Shown piece by piece: positions 27,413-37,331 of a stretch of DNA of 64,000 bases. How positions within the stretch are numbered: the first letter of the stretch is position 1; every line of letters starts with the position of its first letter. The notes beneath the pieces were generated by a model. That model had not been told where the DNA came from and did no database searches. It saw nothing but the letters and a program-made list of their open reading frames with translations. Both the position numbers and the translations under genes were made by a program. The DNA is from Sphingobacteriaceae bacterium (GTDB taxonomy: Bacteria > Bacteroidota > Bacteroidia > Sphingobacteriales > Sphingobacteriaceae), in assembly GCA_947479815.1 (NCBI GenBank), contig CANKAT010000001.1:1-64000 (forward strand). The letters are read 5' to 3'.

Positions 27413-27970
27413 ATGAATCGTAGAAATGTATTAAAAAGTCTTTCACTCCTTCCATTGGCAGGAGCAGCTGCAGCAATCCCAAATGAAGCTAATGCTCAAA
27501 AAAAATCTAAAAAAGATCCATGGACGCCTAAAAAACAAGTGATCCGCAAAAGTAATAGTGGTGGTAACACCAATCCCACAGTTGCAGCTCCTGCAAACGG
27601 AACAAAACCTGCTGCACCTGCAGCAATTCTCTCAGGATGTATCCGCTCAGGCCACCTGCTGTTTGTATCTGGAATTGGAGGTTGGTATGCCGAAAGAAGG
27701 GCTGAACCAGGAGATATTAAAGTGCAGATTCAAAGCGCCTTAACAACCATGAAAGAGGTATTGGAAGATGCAGGCTCATCGATGGCCAATGTATTAAAAG
27801 TACATATGACCGTTGCCGAACCCAACAAAAATATTGCATTACTGAATGAAGGTTACCGCGGATTTTTTCCTGACCCTCCGCCGGTACGTTCTTATACTGG
27901 CTGCGGCGTCGATCAAATGGGACGCGATGGTATTCTGGTACAGGTAGATTGTATTGCTTACGTAGATTAA
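27413..27970 (+). CDS. RidA family protein with Tat-like signal (paralogue)
   Basis: 'MNRRNVLKSLSLLPLAGAAAAIPNEANAQ'; body very similar to the preceding gene. Confidence 0.85.
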   Translation: MNRRNVLKSLSLLPLAGAAAAIPNEANAQKKSKKDPWTPKKQVIRKSNSGGNTNPTVAAPANGTKPAAPAAILSGCIRSGHLLFVSGIGGWYAERRAEPGDIKVQIQSALTTMKEVLEDAGSSMANVLKVHMTVAEPNKNIALLNEGYRGFFPDPPPVRSYTGCGVDQMGRDGILVQVDCIAYVD

Positions 27971-27988
27971 AAATTAATACTATAAAAC

Positions 27989-28033
27989 AGGCCCGGATTG
28001 AAGATTTACTGTCTTAACCCGGGCCTTGCTTTT
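27989..28033 (+). terminator. Rho-independent-type terminator
   Basis: aggcccgg ... ccgggcct stem followed by tgcttttta, just downstream of the RidA gene. Confidence 0.75.
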
Positions 28034-28152
28034 TAAACATGAATTGCAACTATGCAGTGCAAATACATTGCTCAGAAATGGTAAATTTGAGATCCGGAAA
28101 ATAAAAAATCATCTGTTTCGGAATTAAAAACTCATTTCCAAAAATCCCTTTC

Positions 28153-29016
28153 ATGAGAATCTGGCTATCTATCATCTTATTAATTTTCTCAACTACCCTA
28201 TTTGCACAGTCAAAACCTGAAGGCAATAGCAAGCCATTTATATTGGGACAGATAGATGAGATCTTTTCAAAAGAATTAGGAGAAAATAGAATCCTAAATA
28301 TTTACTTACCTGATGGGTACCAGAAAGATGAAAAGACCCTCTATCCCGTGATCTATTTGCTGGATGGTTCAGCAGATGAAGATTTTATTCACGTAGCCGG
28401 ATTGATACAATTCAATAATTTTTCATGGATCAAGCGGGTTCCCAAATCTATCATTGTTGGGATTGCCAATATTGACCGTAAACGAGATTTTACCTATCCA
28501 ACAGGTATTGATAAAGACTTGAAAAGATATCCTTCTTCTGGTAAATCTGATCAATTCATCTCTTTTATTGAAAAGGAATTACAACCCTATATCAATCAAA
28601 AATTCAGGACGAATGAGTCTAAAATGATTATCGGGCAATCATTGGGAGCACTATTAGCCACCGAAATTCTGTTCAAGAAACCTTTATTATTCAATAAATA
28701 TATTATTATGAGCCCGAGTTTATGGTGGGATAATGGCTCATTGCTTAATTCTAGTTCAGAACTATTTCAAGAAAATTTTTTGCAAAAAACAGCGGTCTAC
28801 ATCGGAGTTGGGAAAGAGGGGCTTGCACCCAGTGACATTCCCCATGTAATGGAAGTGGATGCAAATTTGCTTGCAGAAAAAATAAAAGGTACAAAAAGTA
28901 AAAACGTACAGGTTTATTTTGATTATTTACCTCAAGAAGACCATGCTACAATCACACATCAGGCAGTTTTTAATGCTCTCAGACTTTTATATCCGCTTAA
29001 GCCCGCAGAAAATTAA
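28153..29016 (+). CDS. alpha/beta hydrolase, esterase D/BesA-like (PF00756)
   Basis: 'YPVIYLLDGSADEDF', 'MIIGQSLGALLATEILF', 'MSPSLWWDNGSLL', 'EDHATITHQAVFNALRLL'. Confidence 0.85.
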   Translation: MRIWLSIILLIFSTTLFAQSKPEGNSKPFILGQIDEIFSKELGENRILNIYLPDGYQKDEKTLYPVIYLLDGSADEDFIHVAGLIQFNNFSWIKRVPKSIIVGIANIDRKRDFTYPTGIDKDLKRYPSSGKSDQFISFIEKELQPYINQKFRTNESKMIIGQSLGALLATEILFKKPLLFNKYIIMSPSLWWDNGSLLNSSSELFQENFLQKTAVYIGVGKEGLAPSDIPHVMEVDANLLAEKIKGTKSKNVQVYFDYLPQEDHATITHQAVFNALRLLYPLKPAEN

Positions 29017-29094
29017 TGCCTTGCATTGTCCTAAAATGTAACAGCTTGACGGATAAAAAATTGGATTTAATATCGGGCTTTTTAACCCTGTCTC

Positions 29095-30045
29095 TTAAAC
29101 GCCAGCTTTCTTCAAAATTTCTAGTGTTTTTCTAAGCCCAGTCTCTGCTACATTTTGCAGGTCGCCTTTCCAGTACACCGGATTATACATTTCTAATGAT
29201 ATACATCCTTTATAACCAGTTCCCTTGAGGTCTTTAAAAATCTGTTCCAATGGCAAAATACCATCACCTGGGTAAACTCGATGCTCATCATTAAGCTGTG
29301 CCAAAGCAGGAGAAGCCGGAGCATCGTTGAACTGAAAAATAGCGATTGACTCTCCTCTTAGCATTTTGATTGCCTCAAATCCGCCCTCACTAATATACAT
29401 GTGATAAACATCTGGAATAATCATGGCACGCGGGTGATTGGCATCCATGGCTATGCCTGTAGCCTGCCCCAAAGTTTTGACCGGAAAATATTTAACAAAT
29501 ACCAGTGCAGGGAGAATATTAAATTCGTTTATTCCTATTTCTAAGATGTCTCGGTAACGATCTGCGACCCACTTCTGACTGTAGTTTTCTCCTACTGTAT
29601 TGGGTATGGTCTGGATATGCTCTGCTCCAATAGCAGCCGCCATACGCATCCGATTACGGGTATCTTTAAGAGAGGCATCCCATAACTCTTTGGTAGGAGG
29701 CAAAGCATTCCATAGTCCAATCACACTGGGAACAAACAGACCCAGATCTTTAATTTCTTTGCCCAAATCTTTTAGATTACCGCCTTCTGCTTCAAACTTC
29801 TGTAATTCACCATCCCAAGGTTCGATAGCGTCAAAACCGGCTTTGGCCGCAATTTTAACTTTATCTTTTAATGATGCAGGCCTGATGGTAGCGGTATCCA
29901 AGCAAACTGGCCAAGGACTAATTCCTTTCTGATACCTTTTCTCCTTTTTATCAATTGCAGGCATTTCGGCACGTGCAATTTCGGGTAAAGAGGCTGCAGC
30001 AATACTGGCAGCCGCCCCAAGTGTAATAAATTTTCTGCGCTCCAT
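29095..30045 (-). CDS. sugar phosphate isomerase/epimerase-type TIM barrel (AP endonuclease 2 family), Tat signal
   Basis: 'MERRKFITLGAAASIAAASLPEIARA'; 'AGFDAIEPWDGEL', 'GYKGCISLEMYNPVYWKGD'. Confidence 0.82.
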   Translation of the reverse strand: MERRKFITLGAAASIAAASLPEIARAEMPAIDKKEKRYQKGISPWPVCLDTATIRPASLKDKVKIAAKAGFDAIEPWDGELQKFEAEGGNLKDLGKEIKDLGLFVPSVIGLWNALPPTKELWDASLKDTRNRMRMAAAIGAEHIQTIPNTVGENYSQKWVADRYRDILEIGINEFNILPALVFVKYFPVKTLGQATGIAMDANHPRAMIIPDVYHMYISEGGFEAIKMLRGESIAIFQFNDAPASPALAQLNDEHRVYPGDGILPLEQIFKDLKGTGYKGCISLEMYNPVYWKGDLQNVAETGLRKTLEILKKAGV

Positions 30046-30056
30046 ATTAAAATGAA

Positions 30057-31358
30057 TTATTTATTAAAAAAGTCAAAAACAGAACTGCCCATGTATTTTC
30101 CACCAAGCTGCTCGTTGATTCGGAGGAGTTGGTTATACTTGGCAAGTCTGGAAGATCCTGCTACTGAGCCGATCTTTATTTGTCCGCCATTGAGCCCAAC
30201 GGCAAGATCAGAAAGTGTAGCATCTTCAGTTTCGCCTGATCTGGCAGAAACAATTGTTTTAAAACCCGCATTCTTTGCCATATTCAACGTAAATACGGTT
30301 TCGGTAAGTGTCCCTATCTGATTCATTTTTACAAGAATTGAATTGCCTGCCTTCAAATCAAATCCCTTTTGTAAACGGCCAGGGTTAGTAGTGAACAGGT
30401 CATCACCAATCAGCTGAATATGTTTGCCCAGCCTTTGAGTCAATACTGTCCATCCCTCCCAATCATTTTCTGCCAGACCATCCTCAATAGAAATAACTGG
30501 GTGCTCTTTTGTCCATTTTTCAAGCATATCGATCATTTCTACGGAGCTCAGCGAGCGGTCCTCGGAATTTAGTCTATAGCTATTTTTTTGGGCATCATAA
30601 AAATGAGATGAGGCCACATCTAAAGCAATAGCCACATCGGTATGGGGTTTATATCCGCATTGATGGAATACTTCCGATAATACCTCTAATGCTTCTTCAT
30701 TGGATGAAAGCTGTGGCCCAAAACCACCTTCGTCGGCCAGCAGGTAGGCATTATGCCCTTTTTTAATCAGTACTTCTCTGGTTTTCCAATATACATTGTA
30801 GATCATTTCCAAGGCTTCCGGGTAGGATGTTGGCGATACGGGAATAATTAAAAAATCCTGTAAATCGATATTCTTTCCGGCATGCAATCCACCGCTGATG
30901 ATATTGACCATTGGAACGGGAATAGATAAGGCCTGGGCAGCTGGAAGATACTTTTCTGCCAAGTGCCTAAACAATGGCAAGCCAGCCTCATTGGCAGCGG
31001 CATGGATACAGGCAAAAGAAGCACCTAATATTGCATTAGCCCCCAGATTTGATTTTTCTGGAGTGCCATCTAGTGCAATCATCAGATTATCCAAATGTGC
31101 CTGATCTTCTATATCTTGTCCGATAAGCGCTGACCTGATTAGGGTATTGGTATTTTCAACTGCCTTGGTTACTCCTTTGCCCCTGTGTCTGCTTCCACCA
31201 TCGCGTAATTCAAGCGCCTCAAACTGTCCGGTTGAAGCACCCGACGGAACCATCATCCTACCTGTTATACCGGATTCCAGAATCACATCTACCTCTACCG
31301 TAGGATTACCGCGTGAATCAAATATTTCTCTTGCTCTTAAATCTTTAATTTTAGACAT
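30057..31358 (-). CDS. enolase family protein (divergent paralogue)
   Basis: 'REIFDSRGNPTVEVDV', 'VPSGASTGQFEALELRDG', 'SILVKMNQIGTLTETV', 'SARSGETEDATLSDLAVG'. Confidence 0.92.
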   Translation of the reverse strand: MSKIKDLRAREIFDSRGNPTVEVDVILESGITGRMMVPSGASTGQFEALELRDGGSRHRGKGVTKAVENTNTLIRSALIGQDIEDQAHLDNLMIALDGTPEKSNLGANAILGASFACIHAAANEAGLPLFRHLAEKYLPAAQALSIPVPMVNIISGGLHAGKNIDLQDFLIIPVSPTSYPEALEMIYNVYWKTREVLIKKGHNAYLLADEGGFGPQLSSNEEALEVLSEVFHQCGYKPHTDVAIALDVASSHFYDAQKNSYRLNSEDRSLSSVEMIDMLEKWTKEHPVISIEDGLAENDWEGWTVLTQRLGKHIQLIGDDLFTTNPGRLQKGFDLKAGNSILVKMNQIGTLTETVFTLNMAKNAGFKTIVSARSGETEDATLSDLAVGLNGGQIKIGSVAGSSRLAKYNQLLRINEQLGGKYMGSSVFDFFNK

Positions 31359-31413
31359 GTTCTTTTTATTCTTAAATCCCTAAAGATTCCTTATGCATTA
31401 TAATTTATCATTT

Positions 31414-32397
31414 CTAACTGGATTGAAATTGCTGTTCGATAGCCTCCAAAACATTTACATCAGGCGATGCATTCGTGATCCAGTTAATTGCTACCAAACG
31501 GATGGTATCCTTCAAACGCTCGTCCTGAATATAATTTACTGGCGATTTACCATCCATTCTGGCCAGTAACATCAGCCCTAGATGTGGTAAAAGATTAATA
31601 ACCTCACCTTTATACGAATCTAGAAAAGCGCTAATCAAACCTAAAAGCTCATCATATTTTTTAAGATGCCAGGCTTTCAGCATCAGATGTCCAAGACAAT
31701 AGGCCAAATCAAATACCGGATTCCCCCAATGTGCCACTTCAAAGTCAATCAGTACAATTTCACCATTCTTTTGAACCAGCATGTTTTTGGGTGAGAAATC
31801 ACCATGTACCAAACAGGTTTGTTGTAGGCTGAGCTCATCAATAAGTTTATTGATGTTTGCTGTAAGCTCAGGATATTTTTGAATCAAGAAGCGGTGAAAA
31901 GGATCAATTCTGAGCTGATTAAAATATTTCTGGTCGCTGAATTCTGCTTTTTTTTCCTCATCAATTTTATCACTCTGCAAATGGATCTGGCTCAATAAAG
32001 AGGAGGCACTTTTTGCAGTACTGACATTAAAAATACCACTCATCATTATATTCTTCCAAGTATCAACCCCCTCTTCGGCGCAGGTCATCATATACACATG
32101 ATTGGTATAATCAACATGCAAAACCTTGGGCACATTCGAATCAGGAACAATGAATTCGATCTGCTTCATCACCCGGTGTTCCCTGTGAATTCGCTCTACA
32201 TCTGAGAACCAATCTGCTTGAACATCTAGTTTTTCAAGGGCCTGCTTGATTACCCAACGATGATTGTTTTGTACGATCTTCCAAACCCGGCAAGACACTC
32301 CACCCGACAAATATTCAACATGGACATTGTCATCTGGACTTACAAGTAATTCTTGGTTCAGGTATATTTTTACCTGTTCAATCGTATCAAGAATCAT
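31414..32397 (-). CDS. phosphotransferase family protein (APH/choline kinase-like)
   Basis: 'CLVHGDFSPKNMLVQKNGEIVLIDFEVAHWGNPVFDLAY' Brenner and DFG-like motifs. Confidence 0.88.
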   Translation of the reverse strand: MILDTIEQVKIYLNQELLVSPDDNVHVEYLSGGVSCRVWKIVQNNHRWVIKQALEKLDVQADWFSDVERIHREHRVMKQIEFIVPDSNVPKVLHVDYTNHVYMMTCAEEGVDTWKNIMMSGIFNVSTAKSASSLLSQIHLQSDKIDEEKKAEFSDQKYFNQLRIDPFHRFLIQKYPELTANINKLIDELSLQQTCLVHGDFSPKNMLVQKNGEIVLIDFEVAHWGNPVFDLAYCLGHLMLKAWHLKKYDELLGLISAFLDSYKGEVINLLPHLGLMLLARMDGKSPVNYIQDERLKDTIRLVAINWITNASPDVNVLEAIEQQFQSS

Positions 32398-32403
32398 AAG
32401 ATA

Positions 32404-34059
32404 TTACCAATAAATACTGTACATGGCTACAACAAAGCCAATCACAATCAATGCTCCAACTGTAAATGCTGCCGTAGGGCGGAACATACTCTTATCAATT
32501 TCGAGTCCATCTGTTATCACTCCATTCCTGTTTTCGTACATGCTAATGATATACATAAATACCACACAGATCACAAAAACAAAACCCATACGGTCAATGA
32601 AAGGAATTTCGAAAATCCCCTCGGCATTGGGGATTGCATAGCCTGAAGCATGAAGGAATTCCAGATCCACATAGTTAGGTGATATCTTAAACAATACCGA
32701 TAAAATAAAACCTCCGATTGTTGCAAAAAGCGCTGCATTGGAAGTGGTTTTTTTCCAGAAAAAACCTAAGATGAACATGGCAAAAATTCCGGGAGAAACA
32801 AATCCGGTATACTCCTGAATGTATTGGAATCCGCCTTTTTTATCAATTCCGAGGTAGGGGGCAATGGCCACTGCCATGATCATAGAGATCACAATAACCC
32901 AGCGTCCCACCTGAACTTGCTTTTGCTCTCCGGCAGATGGATTAATTATTTTTTTATAGATATCAAGTGTAAAGATGGTCGCAATACTATTGGCTTTACC
33001 TGCAAGTGATGCCACCACAGCGGCTGTCAATGCAGCGAAAGAAAGCCCCTTTAGACCTACAGGAAGCAGGTTTAATAAAACCGGGTAGGCGCGATCACCA
33101 ACTACTTCGCCATTCAGTGTCATTTCAGTAGTAAAAACACCTTCTTTATAAAGAACAAAGGCTGCAATACCAGGTAAAACAACAATTACAGGCATTAATA
33201 ATTTAAGGAAAGCAGCAAATAGAATTCCGCTTCTTGCAGTTTGAAGATCTGCTCCTAGTGCTCTTTGTGTGATGTATTGATTACAACCCCAGTAGTTCAG
33301 GTTTACGATCCACATGCCACCAACCAATATGGCAAGACCTGGAAGGTCCATGTAATACGGATCATCTTTTTTAAATATCATTTTAAAATGATCTGCAGAA
33401 TTCTCGGTCATTAAGTTGAAGCCGTTCAATGCTCCGGATGAACCATAATGCTCAGCCACCAGATCGAGTGCAAGATAAGTGGTGACCAATCCTCCAAGTA
33501 TCAAAAACACAACCTGAATCACATCGGTATAGCCAATCACATTCATCCCCCCAAGGGTAATAATAACCGCAAATACTGCCAGAGCAATCATACAAAGTCC
33601 GAAATCAAGTCCTGAAATACTACTGATTGCCAGCGCCCCCAAAAAGAGTATTGAGGTAAGATTGACAACCACATATAAGAGCAGCCAAAATACCGCCATG
33701 ATCATAGCCACTGTATCGTTATACCTCGTTTTAAGAAACTGAGGCATAGTGTAGATCTTATTCTTAAGATAGATAGGAATGAAAAAAACCGCTACAATGA
33801 GCAGGGTTATTGCCGCGAGCCATTCATAGGCTGCTATGGCAAGTCCCATGGTAAATCCAGATCCGCTCATACCAATGAATTGTTCGGCTGAGATATTAGA
33901 TGCAATCAATGATGCACCAATTGCCCACCAAGTGAGCGAGTCTTTGGCAAGAAAATAATCTTTAGAATCTTCATGCTTCTTTTTCTTGTAGACGTACCAG
34001 CCGTAGGTACTTACAATAATGAAATAAATAAAGAATACTATATAGTCAGGAGTTTTCAT
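32404..34059 (-). CDS. sodium:solute symporter (SSS/SGLT family)
   Basis: 'SLIASNISAEQFIGMSGSGF', 'NLNYWGCNQYITQRALGA', many TM helices. Confidence 0.92.
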   Translation of the reverse strand: MKTPDYIVFFIYFIIVSTYGWYVYKKKKHEDSKDYFLAKDSLTWWAIGASLIASNISAEQFIGMSGSGFTMGLAIAAYEWLAAITLLIVAVFFIPIYLKNKIYTMPQFLKTRYNDTVAMIMAVFWLLLYVVVNLTSILFLGALAISSISGLDFGLCMIALAVFAVIITLGGMNVIGYTDVIQVVFLILGGLVTTYLALDLVAEHYGSSGALNGFNLMTENSADHFKMIFKKDDPYYMDLPGLAILVGGMWIVNLNYWGCNQYITQRALGADLQTARSGILFAAFLKLLMPVIVVLPGIAAFVLYKEGVFTTEMTLNGEVVGDRAYPVLLNLLPVGLKGLSFAALTAAVVASLAGKANSIATIFTLDIYKKIINPSAGEQKQVQVGRWVIVISMIMAVAIAPYLGIDKKGGFQYIQEYTGFVSPGIFAMFILGFFWKKTTSNAALFATIGGFILSVLFKISPNYVDLEFLHASGYAIPNAEGIFEIPFIDRMGFVFVICVVFMYIISMYENRNGVITDGLEIDKSMFRPTAAFTVGALIVIGFVVAMYSIYW

Positions 34060-34232
34060 ATGCTTAACAGATTGAATGATTAAACCTATTAAAAATTTTG
34101 CAATATTTTACCCGCATAAAGTGTGATAAAAAATAAAGAATAAGAATTGGCGAAGTTAGAATGAAACATAGCGTTCATTTTCAAAATCATGTAGAAGAAA
34201 TTGTTCTTAATTAGAATCGGCTAATTATGTTT

Positions 34233-35252
34233 TTAATAAACAGTTAACTCCCCGCGCAAATCAGTTTCAAGGTATTCAGCAATTTTTTTATTGCTTTTTA
34301 CATTGCCTAAGAGGTACATCAGCTTGGTTACAGCAGCCTCAAAGGTCATGTCAAAACCACTTACTACACCCATTTCCAGAAGTTTTCTACTGGTTTCATA
34401 GCGTCCCAGCTCTACAGTTCCTACCTTGCACTGCGAAATATTAAGGATTAGCTTTCCTCCATCTATTGCTTCTTTCAATAAATCAAGAAACCATTGTTGA
34501 GTGGATGTATTGCCTGAGCCGAAGGTTTCCATGATCACTGCCTTGCATTCTGCAGAAAGGGCAGACTTCACTATTGCCGGACTAATACCGGGATATAATT
34601 TCAGAATGCCGATGGCACTATCCAGTTTAGTATGAAATTTGACCGGTTCTATACTTGGTTTCAGGATGACATTCTTATTGAACTTCAGATAAACACCGGC
34701 TTCGGCAAGAATGGGGTAGTTTGGAGATCTAAAGGCTTCAAACTTCTCTGAATTATATTTAAAAGAACGGTTAGCCCTAAAAAGTTTATAATCAAAATAG
34801 ATGCATACTTCGGGCACCATTGATTTTCCTTTTCGCTTTTCTGCTGCGATTTCAAGAGCTGTAATCAAATTTTCCTTGGCATCTGTACGAATTCCATTGA
34901 CAGGAAGCTGCGAACCCGTAAAAATTACTGGTTTACCTAAGTTTTCAATCATAAAACTCAAAGCCGATGCCGTGTACGACATGGTGTCTGAACCGTGAAG
35001 CACAACAAATCCATCGTAATGCTCATATTCCTTTTTAATCAGTTGAGCAAGTTCTTTATAAACCTCGGGGCTCATATTTGAAGAATCGATCAGAGGATCA
35101 AATGAATGGACTTTAAACTGATATTTCAGCCTCTTAAGTTCGGGCACATGATCTGTGATCTGCTCAAAATTGAAAGGTACAAGTACCCCCGATTTTGGAT
35201 CATTAATCATACCGATAGTTCCGCCGGTATAGATAATCAGAACATTAGTCAT
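34233..35252 (-). CDS. ansA: type I asparaginase
   Basis: 'VLIIYTGGTIGM', 'DGFVVLHGSDTMSYTASALSF'. Confidence 0.9.
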   Translation of the reverse strand: MTNVLIIYTGGTIGMINDPKSGVLVPFNFEQITDHVPELKRLKYQFKVHSFDPLIDSSNMSPEVYKELAQLIKKEYEHYDGFVVLHGSDTMSYTASALSFMIENLGKPVIFTGSQLPVNGIRTDAKENLITALEIAAEKRKGKSMVPEVCIYFDYKLFRANRSFKYNSEKFEAFRSPNYPILAEAGVYLKFNKNVILKPSIEPVKFHTKLDSAIGILKLYPGISPAIVKSALSAECKAVIMETFGSGNTSTQQWFLDLLKEAIDGGKLILNISQCKVGTVELGRYETSRKLLEMGVVSGFDMTFEAAVTKLMYLLGNVKSNKKIAEYLETDLRGELTVY

Positions 35253-35373
35253 GGAATATTTTATTATTTGTTAGGAACAGTAAAGATATAAAAAGTGCTC
35301 AAATGAGACTATTTAAGGTGCAATTTTTGATTTTTTTTAAAACAATGTTTACAATTATTATTCATCTAAGGTA

Positions 35374-36018
35374 GGTAGCTAACTCCAAGCACAGGAAAAC
35401 TTAGTTCAATCTTAAACAAATCGTCCATTCACTGAACTACTTTTAATAGAAAGAAATATTAGCGCTTGTGCAGCATTTTTTTTACTATTTAAATAGGCTT
35501 TAAATAAATTCGTGCGAATTCTATGAAGGTCTCTCACCTGCTAAAGGGCAGGTTTCGGGATGACATTTGCTTTAAATTTAATTAATTTTTTTAAGCTCTA
35601 TTCAGATGTAATCCCTGCCTACTAGCAGGCAATGCCGCGCAAAACGGTTAATCCAATTATTTTTATCCGACACGCTCGCTCCAAAGGAGTCCTACGTACA
35701 CAGACCTTTAATAACCGATCTTCCGTCACGTCCCGTACCGATAGCTATCGGGAGCTATCGGGAGCTATCGGGATCTGTTGCGGCACGCACTCCATTGGCC
35801 AACCCACTGCCTTTCATAGCAGCAGGCGCAGCGGTAGCATTTATTCGGTGTAGTTTATTGTTTTTTAAAGGTACTCATGGTCTCGTCGTACCGCCTCGGC
35901 ATGGGTACTTTTTTGCCCGTCCGAACGGATTCATCCGGGCGGGCTACAGAAAAAGAACTAGGCCCCCGAGGCTATGAGCGGAATGAAATTATGAAAGGCA
36001 GGTAGCTAACTCCAAGCA
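35374..36018. repeat. composite intergenic repeat block flanked by 18-bp direct repeats
   Basis: ggtagctaactccaagca at 35374-35391 and 36001-36018; internal ccgatagctatcggGAGCTATCGGGAGCTATCGGga tandem/palindromic block near 35740-35775. Confidence 0.7.
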
Positions 36019-36047
36019 TAAAGGAATATAAAAAGTGTATTTAGGCA

Positions 36048-36983
36048 TCAGGCAAATTCAGATGAAGTTCTATTTGAAATCACGACCCATTTTCCGCTAT
36101 TCCCCACTTGAGGGACATTAATGTTTGATGTTTTTCGGTATTCACTTGGTGTCATATTTTTAATCTTCCTGAATTGTCTATTAAAATTTGCCAGATTATT
36201 AAACCCACATTTATATGCAATTTCAACTACATACTCTTCATGCTCACCTAATAACTTACATGCATGGCCAACTCTTACTTTATTCAAATACTCAACAAAT
36301 GTAACCCTATAATGTTCTTTAAAATAATTGCAAAAAGTACTGACGGCCATATTCGCAACAGATGCAACCTCATTAAGGGTTATATCGCGATCAAAGTTTC
36401 GCAGGATGTAGGCATTAACCTTACTAAATTTATCTGAACAATCTAATAACCCTTGTTTTAAGTAGCCCGGACTTGCAAGAAGGTCATATTCATTATTAGC
36501 ACAAAGGATATCAAAAATTGTCAGTAGTGAAGCCAGCCGCAATACCCCACTCATATTCTGCATTTCATGCATTAAAGCAGCAATTTTATTCCGTGTATTA
36601 CCTTTAATTACAATTCCATGTTTGGATAGTTTCAAAAGATTGTTAATAGGTTCCATCTCGGGAAGATTAAAAAAATCAGGCCCTAAGAAATTTTCAACAA
36701 AATGAATCACAGTTGCTTCAGCAGTTAGATTTCTCTTCCCCTTAAAATATTGAGGATCATTTGTCCAAAGATGCGGAAGTGAAGGCCCCATTAATACAAG
36801 GTCGCCCTCCATAAAATAACCGATATGATCACCAACTTGCCGCATACCCGTACTTCTATTGACTAACACTAATTCAAATTCAGAGTGATAATGCCATGGG
36901 CAAGGGAAATATGGACCTTCTTCCTTAAATATTATGAAAGATTTATCTAATTCAAGCGGGATATGGTATTGTAAAGCTTTCAT
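36048..36983 (-). CDS. AraC family transcriptional regulator (cupin + HTH)
   Basis: C-terminal 'ITLNEVASVANMAVSTFCNYFKEHYRVTFVEYLNKVRV...IAYKCGFNNLANFNRQFRKIKNMTPSEYRK'. Confidence 0.92.
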   Translation of the reverse strand: MKALQYHIPLELDKSFIIFKEEGPYFPCPWHYHSEFELVLVNRSTGMRQVGDHIGYFMEGDLVLMGPSLPHLWTNDPQYFKGKRNLTAEATVIHFVENFLGPDFFNLPEMEPINNLLKLSKHGIVIKGNTRNKIAALMHEMQNMSGVLRLASLLTIFDILCANNEYDLLASPGYLKQGLLDCSDKFSKVNAYILRNFDRDITLNEVASVANMAVSTFCNYFKEHYRVTFVEYLNKVRVGHACKLLGEHEEYVVEIAYKCGFNNLANFNRQFRKIKNMTPSEYRKTSNINVPQVGNSGKWVVISNRTSSEFA

Positions 36984-37331
36984 GATAAAATCATTTTAAG
37001 TTCTTAACCTAAATTAATGTAAAAAGGCAATAAAAATTGATTTATAGAAAATAGTATCAGGAATATAAACAAAAGTAGCAGGAAAATGGCCTCAAGCTAA
37101 ATAGTTTTGAAACTTAGACATGTGTATAATACTTTTTTATTAAAATTCTTGATATAGAAAAAGACTATTTTTTTACCTTAATTATACTTAATTGAAATTA
37201 AGCATATCTGACAGAACTTATTATGCATTATTAAATGAAAAATGTTATTTTTAAATAGCTAAATAAAGATATTGGAACAATTTATTTCTATTTGAATAAT
37301 ACACTTAAAATAACTAGGTAAACAAACTATT

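Noticed and set aside
30057-31358. Housekeeping enolase with simple sequencing error at SARSGETED
   Set aside because: A His-to-Ala change needs more than one base change (GCC), and several other active-site positions also differ, so divergence is more likely than error.
35632-35977. Short plus-strand ORFs (73 and 60 aa) in the 35.4-36.0 kb intergenic block
   Set aside because: Fall in repeats and palindromes, no recognisable domain or coding pattern; treated as repeat sequence.
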